DNA of 64,000 nucleotides from JACVRM01 sp963817375. GTDB lineage: Bacteria; Actinomycetota; Thermoleophilia; Gaiellales; Gaiellaceae. Positions within the stretch are counted from its first letter, which is position 1, and each line of letters starts with the position of its first letter. Made by a program: the position numbers and the translations under genes. Location of the stretch: positions 434,001 through 498,000 of the forward strand of contig CAWFOB010000001.1 in assembly GCA_963817375.1 (NCBI GenBank). Reading direction: 5' to 3'. The notes beneath the pieces were generated by a model, which saw only the letters and a program-made list of their open reading frames with translations, made no database searches and had not been told where the DNA came from. Of the stretch, positions 1 through 9,019 are shown one piece after another.

Positions 1-1369
1 GCCGGAGCACACGCGCGCGGCCGGGCCCGGTCACGAGCTCGACCGGTTCGCGAAGGGCGTAGATGGTCAGCGCCGGCGTGCGAAAGACCGGCTCGAGGCC
101 TGCCCGCCCGCTGCCGACGAGGGCTGCTTCGGCGACGGCGCTGTAGTCCGGCGGCGCGTTCGTTCGCACGACGTACCGGACACCGAGGCCGCGCAGCCAG
201 TGCCTGTAGGTGACGGGCCCGAGCGACCCGTAGAGCACCTCGTTCTGCGGGAAGTCGTACTGGCGAAACCAGCCGCGCGTGATGGGGATGCCCGCGCGCG
301 GCAGGTAGGTCGCCCCCCAGTGCCCCACGGTGTCGACGACCTCGACGCGGTACGACGGGGACAGGTGCTGCTTCAGGTAGCGGATGGCCGGCGCCCAGTA
401 CGCGGCCTGCGTGCTCGCGTCCGCGGTCGAGCCTTCGACGTTCGCGATCACCGGCTGGAGGTTCCAGACGCCCGCGAGGGCGACCCCGGCGACGACGACC
501 TTGCGCGGCCGCCAGTCACGCAGCGCGAACAGGAGCAGCGCGATCGGGACGGCCGCGAAGCGGAGCCGCGTCACGTTGGCGCCGAGCGGCGACGGCACCA
601 GGAACGCAAAGACGCACGCGAGCGCGTAGAGGACGAAGAACGTGCGCAGCACGCGGGCCGGCGCCACTCGCCACACGAGTGCTGCACTGAAGGCGCAGAA
701 CAGGAGGGCCGCGAGCAACGCTCCGGCCGGGAACGGGTAGAAGCCGCCGTCCGGGAATGCGCGCTTGACCACGGCGTAGAGCGCGCCGATGCCGAGGACG
801 GACGCTCCCGCGGCGGCCAGCGTGCGCCGGTCCACCCGGCGTCCGATCGCGATCCCCGCCGCCACCACGGCGAGGAAGGCGAAGGCGAGCGGGCTGGCGG
901 CGAGCGTCAGGAGGGCAAGGAGCGCGAACCAGCCGAGCCGGCGCCGCTGCAGGACACACAGGGCGGCGAGCATGAGCGCGCTGCCGAGCGCGAACGGGAA
1001 CGCGCCCGACAGCAGCACGCACGGCCAGACGACCGCAAAGGCGAGCGTCGGCCAGCGGGCGGCCGGGCCGAACTCCCGGCGCAGCAGGATGGCCAGGGCG
1101 AACGCGGCGCCGCAGGCGCTGAGCACCGCGAGTGGCCGGATGCCGAGCAGCGCGGCGAGCGGGTAGTACAGGAGGCTGTAGGTGACGAAGCTGTAGCTGC
1201 CCGAGTACCAGAGGTTGTTCCAGAGCGCGTACCCGCGGTGGGCGAAGACCTCGACGTAGTACGCGTGGGCGGCGTAGTCGGGGCCAGGCGGGAGGAGCCA
1301 TGCGAACGCTGCGGCGACGATGCCCGCGACCAAGGCCGCGACCACGGCCTCCGGCACGCGCACGGGCAA
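1..1369 (-). CDS. Polytopic membrane protein, glycosyltransferase-like (C-terminus cut off by window edge)
   Basis: The reading frame stays open from the window edge up to an in-frame stop just above position 1369. The product is a hydrophobic protein of at least 450 residues. An acidic loop (PGPDYAAHAYYVE) follows the first membrane segment, then come about eight to nine further membrane helices (PLAALLGI, FALGSALMLAAL, AFLAVVAAGIAI and others) and a soluble C-terminal part containing QYDFPQNEVLYGSLGP. This layout resembles GT-C/YfhO-type or '6-pyruvoyl-tetrahydropterin synthase-related' membrane proteins, but no catalytic motif can be named. There is no ATG; the start is probably TTG 1369 or GTG 1363. 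Function unknown. Confidence 0.6.
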   Translation of the reverse strand, partial: MPVRVPEAVVAALVAGIVAAAFAWLLPPGPDYAAHAYYVEVFAHRGYALWNNLWYSGSYSFVTYSLLYYPLAALLGIRPLAVLSACGAAFALAILLRREFGPAARWPTLAFAVVWPCVLLSGAFPFALGSALMLAALCVLQRRRLGWFALLALLTLAASPLAFAFLAVVAAGIAIGRRVDRRTLAAAGASVLGIGALYAVVKRAFPDGGFYPFPAGALLAALLFCAFSAALVWRVAPARVLRTFFVLYALACVFAFLVPSPLGANVTRLRFAAVPIALLLFALRDWRPRKVVVAGVALAGVWNLQPVIANVEGSTADASTQAAYWAPAIRYLKQHLSPSYRVEVVDTVGHWGATYLPRAGIPITRGWFRQYDFPQNEVLYGSLGPVTYRHWLRGLGVRYVVRTNAPPDYSAVAEAALVGSGRAGLEPVFRTPALTIYALREPVELVTGPGRARVLR

Positions 1370-1437
1370 CCGGGGAAACGCGATGCGCGATTCATTGCGG
1401 CGGCGACCTGAACGTCGCCTGATCGGGCCTTAGGGGC

Positions 1438-1923
1438 CTAGGAGCTCAGGAAGGCGTCTTCGAGATCGGCCCAGCGCAGGCAGTCGGCCGCCGCATCGCA
1501 CAGATCGGCGTCGTCGGCCGCGCGGGCCCGCTCGGCGAGCGCCTTTCCGAGCGCGCGCAGTAGCGCCGGCTCGCTCGAGCCGCCCTCCACCATGCGTGCG
1601 AGCCGGGCCGCGTCCTCGAGCTCGCCCTGGTCGGCGCGGATGACCGCGGCGCACGCGAGCGACGCGACGCGCGCGTCCGCGGACGCGTCGAGGCGGACAG
1701 CGGCGCGCAGCACCGCGAGCGCCTCGGCCGGGTGGCCGAGCGTGGCGAGCGCGGCCGCGAGCGCATTCAGCGACCAGGCGCGCTCCTCGGAGTCGGCGGC
1801 GGGCGCGACGGTCAGCGTCTGGGCGATGCGGGCGAGCTCGTCGTCGTCGGCCACCGCCGCCGGCGACAGGTCGCAGACGGTCTGCCAGAGCTCGTTGAAG
1901 GCGGCGCGGTTGGTGGTCGGCAT
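1438..1923 (-). CDS. Small helical-repeat (TPR-like) protein
   Basis: A 161-residue soluble protein starting MPTTNRAAFNELWQTV. It is almost entirely alpha-helical and alanine-rich, with TPR-like stretches (AWSLNALAAALATLGHPAEALAVLRAAVRL and a second weaker copy). There is no signal peptide or membrane segment. Such short TPR-like proteins usually act as protein-binding scaffolds; no partner is evident here. It lies on the same strand as the membrane protein at 1-1369, about 70 bp upstream of it, so co-transcription is possible. The specific function is unknown. Confidence 0.75.
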   Translation of the reverse strand: MPTTNRAAFNELWQTVCDLSPAAVADDDELARIAQTLTVAPAADSEERAWSLNALAAALATLGHPAEALAVLRAAVRLDASADARVASLACAAVIRADQGELEDAARLARMVEGGSSEPALLRALGKALAERARAADDADLCDAAADCLRWADLEDAFLSS

Positions 1924-2107
1924 GGCGGCTGTATCGGCAACAGTGGGCGGAGCCTGAGCGCCGAATTCGCCGCCGTGCCCGCGATGCCTTGTGCATCGTC
2001 GGCACGGCGCCCGCGATCGAGTTCATCGCCGCGGTCCAGCTCGACCACGCGATCGCCCCCCGTCTCCCGGCTTCTCTCGCGGCTGCGATCCGGGAAAAAG
2101 GGGGCGC

Positions 2108-2127
2108 GGGGGAACCGAGGTTCCCCC
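2108..2127. repeat. Palindromic hairpin GGGGGAACC/GGTTCCCCC
   Basis: Perfect 9-bp arms separated by GA. The arms closely match the inverted repeat at 27171-27197, suggesting a dispersed family or a common terminator stem. There is no T-rich tail on either side. Confidence 0.5.
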
Positions 2128-2242
2128 TGCGCGGATCCTCGCGTCGGGCCGGGAAGCTGAGTCGCTCCCCAGCGGCGCTTCCCAGCCCGGGCCCAGACCC
2201 CAAGGGCTTGCGAGGTTCAGCTATTCAGACGGCGGCCTACTT

Positions 2243-2261
2243 CGAAAGTCGGTTACTTTCG
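2243..2261. promoter_or_regulatory. Inverted repeat upstream of the glycoside hydrolase gene
   Basis: CGAAAGT (2243-2249), 5-nt spacer, ACTTTCG (2255-2261). It lies in an AT-richer patch about 50 bp before the start of the 2314 gene, where an operator would be expected. The role is inferred from position only. Confidence 0.3.
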
Positions 2262-2313
2262 GTAAAGGTTCTGTGAGGTCGCGCCGCACGCGGCCAGGGC
2301 CGATACGTTCCCG

Positions 2314-3483
2314 GTGATGGTGCGGGCCGCGGCTGTCGTCTTCCTGTCGGCGGCCGTGCTCGCCGCCGCCGCCTCGCCGGCAGCCCCCTCCAACCGGCTC
2401 CAGGTCGGGATCGCCGACTCCGCGGAGGTGCTCGAGCAGCCGAACCGGGCCTTCCCCCTGCTGTCGCAGCTCGGGGTGCCCGTGATCCGCGTGACGCTCT
2501 ACTGGGGCAGTGTGCGCGGGGTCGCGCGCCGGCGGCCGACGGACGGCGTCGACCCCGCCGACCCCGCCTACGACTGGGCGCCGTTCGACCGCGCCGTGCT
2601 CAACGCCGACGAGCGCGGGATCAAGGTGGTCTTCTCGATCTGGGGCACGCCGGGCTGGGCGAACGGCGGCAACCCGGCGAACCGCGCGCCGCGCAACCCG
2701 GTCTGGCTGCAGGCGTTCGCGTACGCGGCGGCGAAGCGCTACAGCGGCACGTACACGCGCAGTGACGGCGTGACGCTGCCCGCCGTCCGCCAGTGGGTGG
2801 CGTGGAACGAGCCGAACCTCCGGCTCGGGCTCGTGCCGCAGTGGCGCCGTGTCGCGGGCAAGTGGGTGCCGCAGAGCGCCTACGACTACGCCGACATCTG
2901 CAACGCGATCTACGCGGGCGTGCACATGACGCTGATCCGGAGCGAGCAGGTGGCGTGCGGCGCGACGGCCGCGCGCGGCAACAACAACCCGCGCGCCCGG
3001 TGGGCGTCCGTCGCGCCGCTCGGGTTCATGCAGGCGATGCGCCGCGCGGGCGTCACGCACATCGACGCGTACGCCCACCACGCCTACTCGGACGGCCCGC
3101 GCGACGCGCCCGGGGCGGTGCCCCGCAACCCGACCGCGCTCACGCTCGGCAACCTGCCGAAGCTGGTCGCCGCGGTCACGAAGCTGTGGGGGCCGAAGCG
3201 GATCTGGATCACCGAGTACGGCTACGAGACCTCGCCGCCGGACACCACGTTCGGCGTCCCGTGGTCCCGCCAGGCGGCCTACGTGACGTCGGCTGTTGAG
3301 ATCGCGCGCCGGAACCCGCGGGTGGACATGCTGATCTGGTTCCTCCTGCGGGACGAGGCACGGTTCCGCGGCTGGCAGTCCGGCCTCGTCAGCTCGAAGG
3401 GCGTCATCAAGCCGGCGTTCTGGGCGTTCCAGCGCGAGGCCCGCGAGCTCGCCCAGGCCGAAGCCACGCACGAGCAGCCCTGA
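2314..3483 (+). CDS. Secreted glycoside hydrolase, (beta/alpha)8 clan GH-A-like
   Basis: A 389-residue protein with an N-terminal signal peptide (residues about 1-24, hydrophobic core AAVVFLSAAVLAAAA). The rest looks like a TIM-barrel glycosidase. WNEPN at residues 164-168 fits the strand-4 acid/base motif (Glu166), and TEYGYET around Glu301 fits the strand-7 nucleophile. DWAPFDRAV and VFSIWGTPGWA are typical of the GH5/GH39/GH42-like clan. The substrate cannot be read from sequence; polysaccharide or plant-derived glycosides are the family norm. The start is GTG 2314 or the adjacent ATG 2317. It is exported and monocistronic, with a 204-bp gap before the next, convergent gene. Confidence 0.8.
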   Translation: MMVRAAAVVFLSAAVLAAAASPAAPSNRLQVGIADSAEVLEQPNRAFPLLSQLGVPVIRVTLYWGSVRGVARRRPTDGVDPADPAYDWAPFDRAVLNADERGIKVVFSIWGTPGWANGGNPANRAPRNPVWLQAFAYAAAKRYSGTYTRSDGVTLPAVRQWVAWNEPNLRLGLVPQWRRVAGKWVPQSAYDYADICNAIYAGVHMTLIRSEQVACGATAARGNNNPRARWASVAPLGFMQAMRRAGVTHIDAYAHHAYSDGPRDAPGAVPRNPTALTLGNLPKLVAAVTKLWGPKRIWITEYGYETSPPDTTFGVPWSRQAAYVTSAVEIARRNPRVDMLIWFLLRDEARFRGWQSGLVSSKGVIKPAFWAFQREARELAQAEATHEQP

Positions 3484-3687
3484 ATCGGACCAAAAAAATT
3501 CGCTGAGCCGGTGGCGGGTTCGTCCTCGCCGACCGATCGACTTTGGGCTTCCGCCTACGGCCTCCCGGTCGGGATTCGACCTACTTCCACTCCGCGCTCA
3601 GCGCACGACGGACACTATGGGACACGGCCGGGCGGTGCAACAGCCGTCGCGGCGAAATCATGCGCTCTTTGCGAGATTTGCTTCGCG

Positions 3688-3906
3688 TTAGTGGTCGGCG
3701 GGGTCATCGCCGTCGTCCTGCTGGCGCTTCCAGAAGAGCGCCGCGCCGCCGACGGCCGCCGCGATCGCAGCGGGAACGACCAGCTTGCGGCGCGTCGACG
3801 TGCCGTTCCCGTGGACCACGTGCCTGGACTTCGAGCGCAGCGCCTCCTTGGCGATCGCCCACATGATCCACCCGAACACCGCGTTGCGACGGTTCATCAC
3901 GGACAT
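3688..3906 (-). CDS. Small membrane-anchored hypothetical protein
   Basis: A 72-residue protein starting MSVMNRRNAVFGWIMWAIA. It has one clear central-to-C-terminal membrane segment (LVVPAAIAAAVGGAALFW) followed by a charged tail KRQQDDGDDPADH, and a basic linker between the two hydrophobic parts. It resembles the small actinobacterial proteins of the 16231/16359 type found beside holin-X genes. GCTCCTTTCTCG just upstream (reverse strand) contains an AAAGGAG Shine-Dalgarno sequence, supporting the start. Function unknown. Confidence 0.65.
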   Translation of the reverse strand: MSVMNRRNAVFGWIMWAIAKEALRSKSRHVVHGNGTSTRRKLVVPAAIAAAVGGAALFWKRQQDDGDDPADH

Positions 3907-4007
3907 GTGCTGCTCCTTTCTCGTCCCGTGACGCTACAGGGCTACGGGCCGGGCGGGATCGGCACCATGACGGTGGTGTTGCCAGCGACGCCCGAGGCCT
4001 AACGCAA

Positions 4008-4029
4008 CGGGGCGCCGCTCGGCGCCCCG
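4008..4029 (-). terminator. Hairpin downstream of lpdA
   Basis: Perfect 9-bp stem (CGGGGCGCC/GGCGCCCCG) with a 4-nt loop, about 90 bp past the lpdA stop. It is very GC-rich and lacks a clear U-tract, so it would be an actinobacterial-type terminator at the end of the 2-oxo-acid dehydrogenase operon. Confidence 0.5.
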
Positions 4030-4117
4030 TCTCACGTGCCTCTCCGCGAACCTGCGGCAGGTATCGGCGGGAATCGCGGCCCCTCACCCGGTCGGGGGAC
4101 GAAGACTTACAGCGTCC

Positions 4118-5524
4118 TTACGCGGCGGCCTTCGCCCGCTTCCGGATCGGAATGTGGATCGGCCGGCCGAGCGCGACCAGGCCGGCTTCCTTGATCGCCT
4201 CGGAGAGCGTCGGGTGGGGCGCCATGCCGTCCGCGACCGTCTCGACGGTCGACTCCGCGTCGAGCGCCACCACCCCGGCCTCGATCAGGTCGGTCACGTG
4301 CGGGCCGACCATCACGAGCCCGAGCAGCTCGCCGTAGTGCGTCTCGTGGATCGACTTGACCCAGCCGACCGTCGCGTCCTGCATGACGGCGCGCGCGTTG
4401 GCGACCCAGGGGAACTGACCGACGGCGACATTGTCGCCGTACTGCTCGCGCGCCTCCGCCTCGGTGAGGCCGACGCCGGCGATCTCCGGCTCGGTGTAGA
4501 TCGGCCGCGGCACGCCGCGGTTGTCGACGACGGCGTCGTGGCCCATCGCGTTCTCGGCAGCCACCTCGCCCTCGCGGAACGCCGTGTGAGCGAGCTGCCA
4601 GTAGCCGGCGCAGTCGCCGACCGCGTAGATGTGCGGGACGGTCGTGCGCCGCCGCTCGTCGGCGGCGATGCCGGTGCGGCGGTCGAACTCGACGCCGATC
4701 TCCTCCAGGCCAAGCCCCTCGACGAGCGGCCCGCGGCCGGTGGCGACGAGCATCAGGTCGCACTCGACCGACTGGTCGCCGTTGTAGAAGACGCGCAGCC
4801 CGTCGCCCGTGTCCTCGACGCGGTCGCAGCGCGAGTCGACGTTGACGGCGATGCCGCGGCGGCCGAACTGCTTCGCCAGCTCCTTGGCCGCGTCGGCGTC
4901 TTCCTGCGGGATCAGCGAGGGGAGCATCTCGATGATCGTCACCTCGGAGCCGAACCGGTGGAAGATCGAGGCGAACTCGCAGCCGATGATCCCGCCGCCG
5001 AGGACGACGAGCCGGCGCGGCACCTCGGTCTGGGCGAGCAGGCCGGTCGAGTCGACGCAGCGCGGAGAGTCGAGCCCGTCGATCGGCGGGCGCAGCGGGA
5101 ACGACCCGGTGGCGATGATCGCCTGCTGGAAGATCACGTCCTCGCCGCCGTCGACGGCGATCGTCTTCGCGTCCTTGAAGCGGCCGGTGCCCTTCACCCA
5201 CTCGACGCCGTTCGCCTTGAAGAGGCTGGCGACGCCGCCCGTCATCTGCTTGACGACGCCGTCCTTCCACTCGTTGGCAGCGCCGAAGTCGAGCTGCGCC
5301 TCGCCGACGCGGACGCCGAACTTGGCGAAGCTCTCCTCGGCCTCCTTCAGCGCGAACGCGGTCTGCACCCACGCCTTCGTGGGGATGCAGCCGACGCGCA
5401 GGCAGGTGCCGCCGAGCTCCGGCTCCTTCTCGATGCAGACGGTCTTCGCGCCCAGCTGGGCGGCGCGGATGGCGGCGGTATATCCGCCGGGGCCGCCCCC
5501 GAGGACGGCGACGTCACATTCCAT
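4118..5524 (-). CDS. lpdA: Dihydrolipoyl dehydrogenase (E3)
   Basis: This 468-residue FAD/NAD flavoprotein reoxidises dihydrolipoyl groups of 2-oxo-acid dehydrogenase E2 using NAD+. The N-terminus has the FAD-binding GGGPGGY motif, followed by the redox disulfide motif GGTCLRVGCIPTK (Cys41/Cys46). A second GGGIIGCEFASIF dinucleotide-binding site lies near residue 180, and the C-terminal HPTLSE motif holds the catalytic His-Glu pair. Full family length, no defects. It is the last gene of the operon that begins with E1-alpha at 14006, only 9 bp after the cyclase-ATPase gene, so E1, E2 and E3 are co-transcribed. Confidence 0.95.
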   Translation of the reverse strand: MECDVAVLGGGPGGYTAAIRAAQLGAKTVCIEKEPELGGTCLRVGCIPTKAWVQTAFALKEAEESFAKFGVRVGEAQLDFGAANEWKDGVVKQMTGGVASLFKANGVEWVKGTGRFKDAKTIAVDGGEDVIFQQAIIATGSFPLRPPIDGLDSPRCVDSTGLLAQTEVPRRLVVLGGGIIGCEFASIFHRFGSEVTIIEMLPSLIPQEDADAAKELAKQFGRRGIAVNVDSRCDRVEDTGDGLRVFYNGDQSVECDLMLVATGRGPLVEGLGLEEIGVEFDRRTGIAADERRRTTVPHIYAVGDCAGYWQLAHTAFREGEVAAENAMGHDAVVDNRGVPRPIYTEPEIAGVGLTEAEAREQYGDNVAVGQFPWVANARAVMQDATVGWVKSIHETHYGELLGLVMVGPHVTDLIEAGVVALDAESTVETVADGMAPHPTLSEAIKEAGLVALGRPIHIPIRKRAKAAA

Positions 5525-5533
5525 TAGTGCTCC

Positions 5534-8500
5534 CTAGGTCGCTGGCGCGGCCAGCGTACCGAGCCGTGCCTCGACGGCGTCGAGGCGCTCCAGCCACGGG
5601 CGCGCAGCCAGGCGCTCGAACCCGGACCGCGCCTCCGCCAGCAGCGGCTCGGCCTCCGGGGCGTTGCCCAGCGCCTCGGCGTGCTCGAGCTGCGTGACAG
5701 CAAGCCAGAACGGGAAGCCGTACTCGCGAAAGCCGCCGGCCGCGGTCTTGAAGCCGGACGTCTCGCCGTTCATGCGCGCGCGGAAGCGGTGGCAGTGCGC
5801 CTCGAGGAAGGGTGGGCGCACGCCGGGCGGCAGCGATTCGACCGCGCCCAGCAGCTCGTCGGCGCGTGCGCGGTCGTCGAGGGCCAGTGCCGACTCGACG
5901 CCCCAGACGATGCCCTGCTTCACGCCCTGCTGCCCCCAGCTGAGCTGCGGGCCGAGCTCGGCGGCGGTCAGGCCGGCCTCGAGCGCCTCCGTGTGGCGCC
6001 CGGTTCCCGACAGGAACGCGGCGCGCGCGCCCGCGATGCAGCTCCTCGCCTGGAGCTCGCTCGTGCCTTCCCGCGGCGCCCAGTAGCCGAGGATGCGCTC
6101 GGCTTCGTCCGGCCGCCCCTGGTGAAGGTGGATCTCGAGGACGCCGTTGAGGTTGCTCATCATCGTGCCGCTGCCGTGCGCGTCCTCGGGGATCTCCGAG
6201 TAGGTGGCAAGCGCCTCGTCCCAGCGACCGAGCATGGTGAGCACGTAGCTGAGCTCGACGAGCGAGAAGAGCTCGTTCCGGCGCAGCCCGACCCTCCGGG
6301 CGAGCGCGAGCTCTTCCTGGCAGAGCTCCAGCGCCTCGCCGTACCGGTCGAGCTGGAAGCACACGTCGGCGAGGTTCCCGTAGGCGACGGACGCGGAGTC
6401 TGAGAGGTCGTTTTCCAGGGCATGGCGAAGCGAGTGGCGCAGCAGCGCGAGCGCCTCCTCTGTCCTCCCCATCGACTGCGCCGAGATGCCTCGGGCGAGC
6501 ATCGCCCGGCACACCGAGCTGGGCAGTCGCTGCTCCTGCGCGACCCGCAGCGCGAGGTCGGTCGGCTCGACGGCGCGTTCGTACTCGCCGGCGAAGACGA
6601 GGAGCTGCCCGAGCCGGGCCGCCAGCTCCACGACATCGGCGTCGGTCTCGTCCTGGGCGACCTGGGCGAAGGCTGCTTCCAGGCGGTCGATCGCGCCTTC
6701 GAGGTTGCCGGTCTGGTACTCGGCGGACGCGAGCGACCCCGAGACACGTGCAGCGGCGTGCGCCTCGCCGGCAGTCTCGAGCAGCTCGATCGCCTCCGCG
6801 AACAGGCGTTTGGCGTCGTCGTACTCGACGTTCTGCTGCGCCATCCGGCCGGCCTGCTCGAGTAGCCGCCCGTGCTCGAGCGGATCGTCGGAGAGAGCCG
6901 CGGCCTGCTCGTAGTACCGGCGCGCCTCACCGGACGCCGCGAGTGAGCCGGCGCGGTCGCCCGCGCGGGCGAGCAGCTCGCGTGCGCGGTTCTTGATCTC
7001 GGCCGCGTCGTCTGCGTCGGGCTGCGCCTCGTACGCCGCGACGTAGTGCGACGCGACCACCTCGACGATCTCCGCCTCGACGGTGCCGAAGACGGCCTCT
7101 AGCTGGGCTGCGGCGGCGAGGTGCCGCGCACGCCGCTCGCGGCGTGCGAGCGTGTCGTAGGCGACGCGCCGGACGAGGTCCTGGAGGAAGCCGTACTGCC
7201 CGCGTTCGGGTGAGCGCGGGTCGGCCTGCACCCCGAGCACCTCCTTGCGCACGAGCGAGGCGAGCAGCGGCTCGAGTTCCGGCTCGTCCAGGCCGGCGAG
7301 CCCGGCGAGCGCGTCGCGCGTGAAGGTCTTGCCGAGAACGGCCGCATCCTGAAGGAGCCGCCGCTCCTCGGGGGCCAGCCCGTCGAGCCGCGCGGCAATG
7401 AGGCCCTGGAGCGTCTCCGGGACGTCCAGCTCGCCCACGTCGCCGGCGGCGCGGTAGACGCCGCCCTCGCGCACGACGAGCCCGCGGTCGAGGAGCATGC
7501 GGATCGTCTCGACCGCGTAGAGCGGGACGCCCTCGGCTCGCGCCAGGATCCGCTCCTTGAGCTCGCCCGGCAGGCCCGGGACGAATCCGTCGAGCAGCCG
7601 CTCCATCGCCTGCGGCGACAGCGGGTCGAGCGAGAGCGTCGTCTGCCTGCCGCCTGCCCGAACTCCGGGTGGCGCCCGACGAGCTCGGGGCGCGCGAGGC
7701 AGAGGACGAAGATCGGATGCGCGCGCGACCACTCGAGGAGGTACGAGATGAACTCGACGAGCGACGCGTCTGCCCACTGCAGGTCCTCGAAGAGCAGCAC
7801 AACGGGCCCCTGCGCCGCGAGCCGCTCGAAGAGGACGCGCCAGGCGCCGAAGAGCTCGTCCTTGCCCCAGGCGCCGCCGTCCTCGAGCCCGAGCAGGTGC
7901 GCGAGCCGCGGCTCGACGAAACGCGCGTTCGTCGGGCTCCGGCGACATACTCGTCGAGCGTGGCGTGCAGCTTGGCGAGCGCGGCGTCGCGGCGTCTCGC
8001 CCTCGACGATGCCGGCCCGCATGCGCACCATCTCGGCGAGCGCCCAGTAGGCGACGCCTTCGCCGTAGGAGAGGCAGCGGCCGCGGTGCCAGTACACGAG
8101 CTCGACGAGCCCGTCGACGTACTTCTCGAACTCCCAGCCGAGGCGCGACTTGCCGATTCCCGCCGACGCCGATGACCGACATCAGCTGGGCGCGGTGCTC
8201 CTCCGCCGAGGCGTGGAAGAGCTCCTTGACGAGGCGGAGCTCGCGCTCGCGGCCGACGAACGGCGGCTCGAGGCCGGCCGACCGCTGCGCGCCGCCGCGC
8301 GCGGCCGTGACCCGCAGCGCGCGCCAGAGCGTGATGCCGGCTCGGCCTTGCCCTTGAGCTCGTGCTCGCCGGCCTCCTCGTACGCGATCGCTGCCTCGGT
8401 GACGCGCTTCGTCGCGTCACCGACGAGCACCGTGCCCGGCTCGGCCGCCGACTGGATCCGCGACGCGGTGTTGACGAGGTCGCCGGCGACCATGCCCTGC

Positions 8501-9019
8501 CCGGTGGCGCCGACGGTCACGGCCGCCTCGCCGGTCAGCACGCCGGCCCGTGCCTGCAGACCCGGGATCGAGCTCGGGGACGGCGGCGACGAGGTCGAGC
8601 GCCGTGCGCACCGCCCGCTCGGCGTCGTCCTCCTGCGCGACCGGCGTGCCCCACACGGCCATGACGGCGTCGCCGATGAACTTCTCGACCGTGCCGCCGT
8701 AGCGCTCGATCAGCGTGCGCGCCGTGTCGAAGTAGCGGGACAGCAGCTCGCGGGTCTCCTCCGAGTCGCGGCCCTCGGACGCGGTCGTGAACCCGACGAG
8801 ATCGGCGAACAGGACCGACACGAGTCGGCGCTCGGCGGCGGGCTGGACGGCCGCCGGCGCGGGCGCCGCGGCCAGCGCGCTCCCGCACTCGCCGCAGAAC
8901 TTCACCGTCGGCCCGTTGGCGGCTCCGCACGCGGGGCACAACTGCGCGAGCGGGCCGCCGCACTCGCCGCAGAACTTGCGGCCGGCCTCGTTCTCGGTGC
9001 CGCAGGCCGGGCAGCGCAT
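5534..9019 (-). CDS. Zinc-ribbon / class III nucleotidyl cyclase / AAA-ATPase / TPR regulator (frameshifted in this assembly)
   Basis: One long multidomain gene of about 1,160 codons, readable only by joining frames. In order: two zinc ribbons (CPACGTENEAGRKFCGECGG and a second copy), a class III adenylate/guanylate cyclase domain (LFADLVGFTTAS with the metal Asp, then GDAVMAVWG), a P-loop ATPase (PFVGRERELRLVKELF, IGKSRL, VVLLFEDLQWAD), then about 600 residues of TPR repeats. The reading frame breaks near 8560, 8340, 8158, 7992, 7940, 7921 and 7655; most can be repaired by removing one base, while those near 8340 and 7655 need two extra bases removed or one restored. The ATG overlaps the preceding oxidoreductase stop (TGATG). 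Related proteins are STAND-like signalling ATPases. Its place inside a dehydrogenase operon suggests metabolic signalling, which is inferred. Confidence 0.85.

Larger units (their letters stand above)
1924..2313. other. Intergenic region with two hairpin-forming inverted repeats
   Basis: A 390-bp gap between divergent genes. No convincing ORF is present; short open frames here lack coding character. It holds a perfect 9-bp inverted repeat at 2108-2127 and a 7-bp inverted repeat (CGAAAGT/ACTTTCG) at 2243-2261, about 50 bp before the glycoside hydrolase start. Promoters for both flanking genes must lie here, but no clear -35/-10 pair was recognised. Confidence 0.5.

Noticed and set aside
200..1411. 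Long plus-strand ORF of 403 codons opposite the membrane protein
   Set aside because: Composition is Arg/Gly/Glu-rich without hydrophobic core or domain. It mirrors the minus-strand gene, whose frame gives a coherent membrane protein.
2221..3471. Minus-strand ORF of 416 codons under the glycoside hydrolase
   Set aside because: Arg/Pro/Ala-rich shadow frame; the plus-strand frame has catalytic WNEP and TEYGYET motifs.
3484..3687. Possible tRNA-like segment near 3555-3590 (GGTCGGGATTCGACC)
   Set aside because: A short inverted repeat only; no acceptor stem, anticodon arm or full T-arm/D-arm set could be drawn.
3511..4002. Plus-strand ORF of 163 codons around 3.5-4.0 kb
   Set aside because: It shows a hydrophobic patch, but its frame covers the small minus-strand protein and runs through a terminator hairpin. 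The minus ORF has a Shine-Dalgarno sequence and a coherent anchor.
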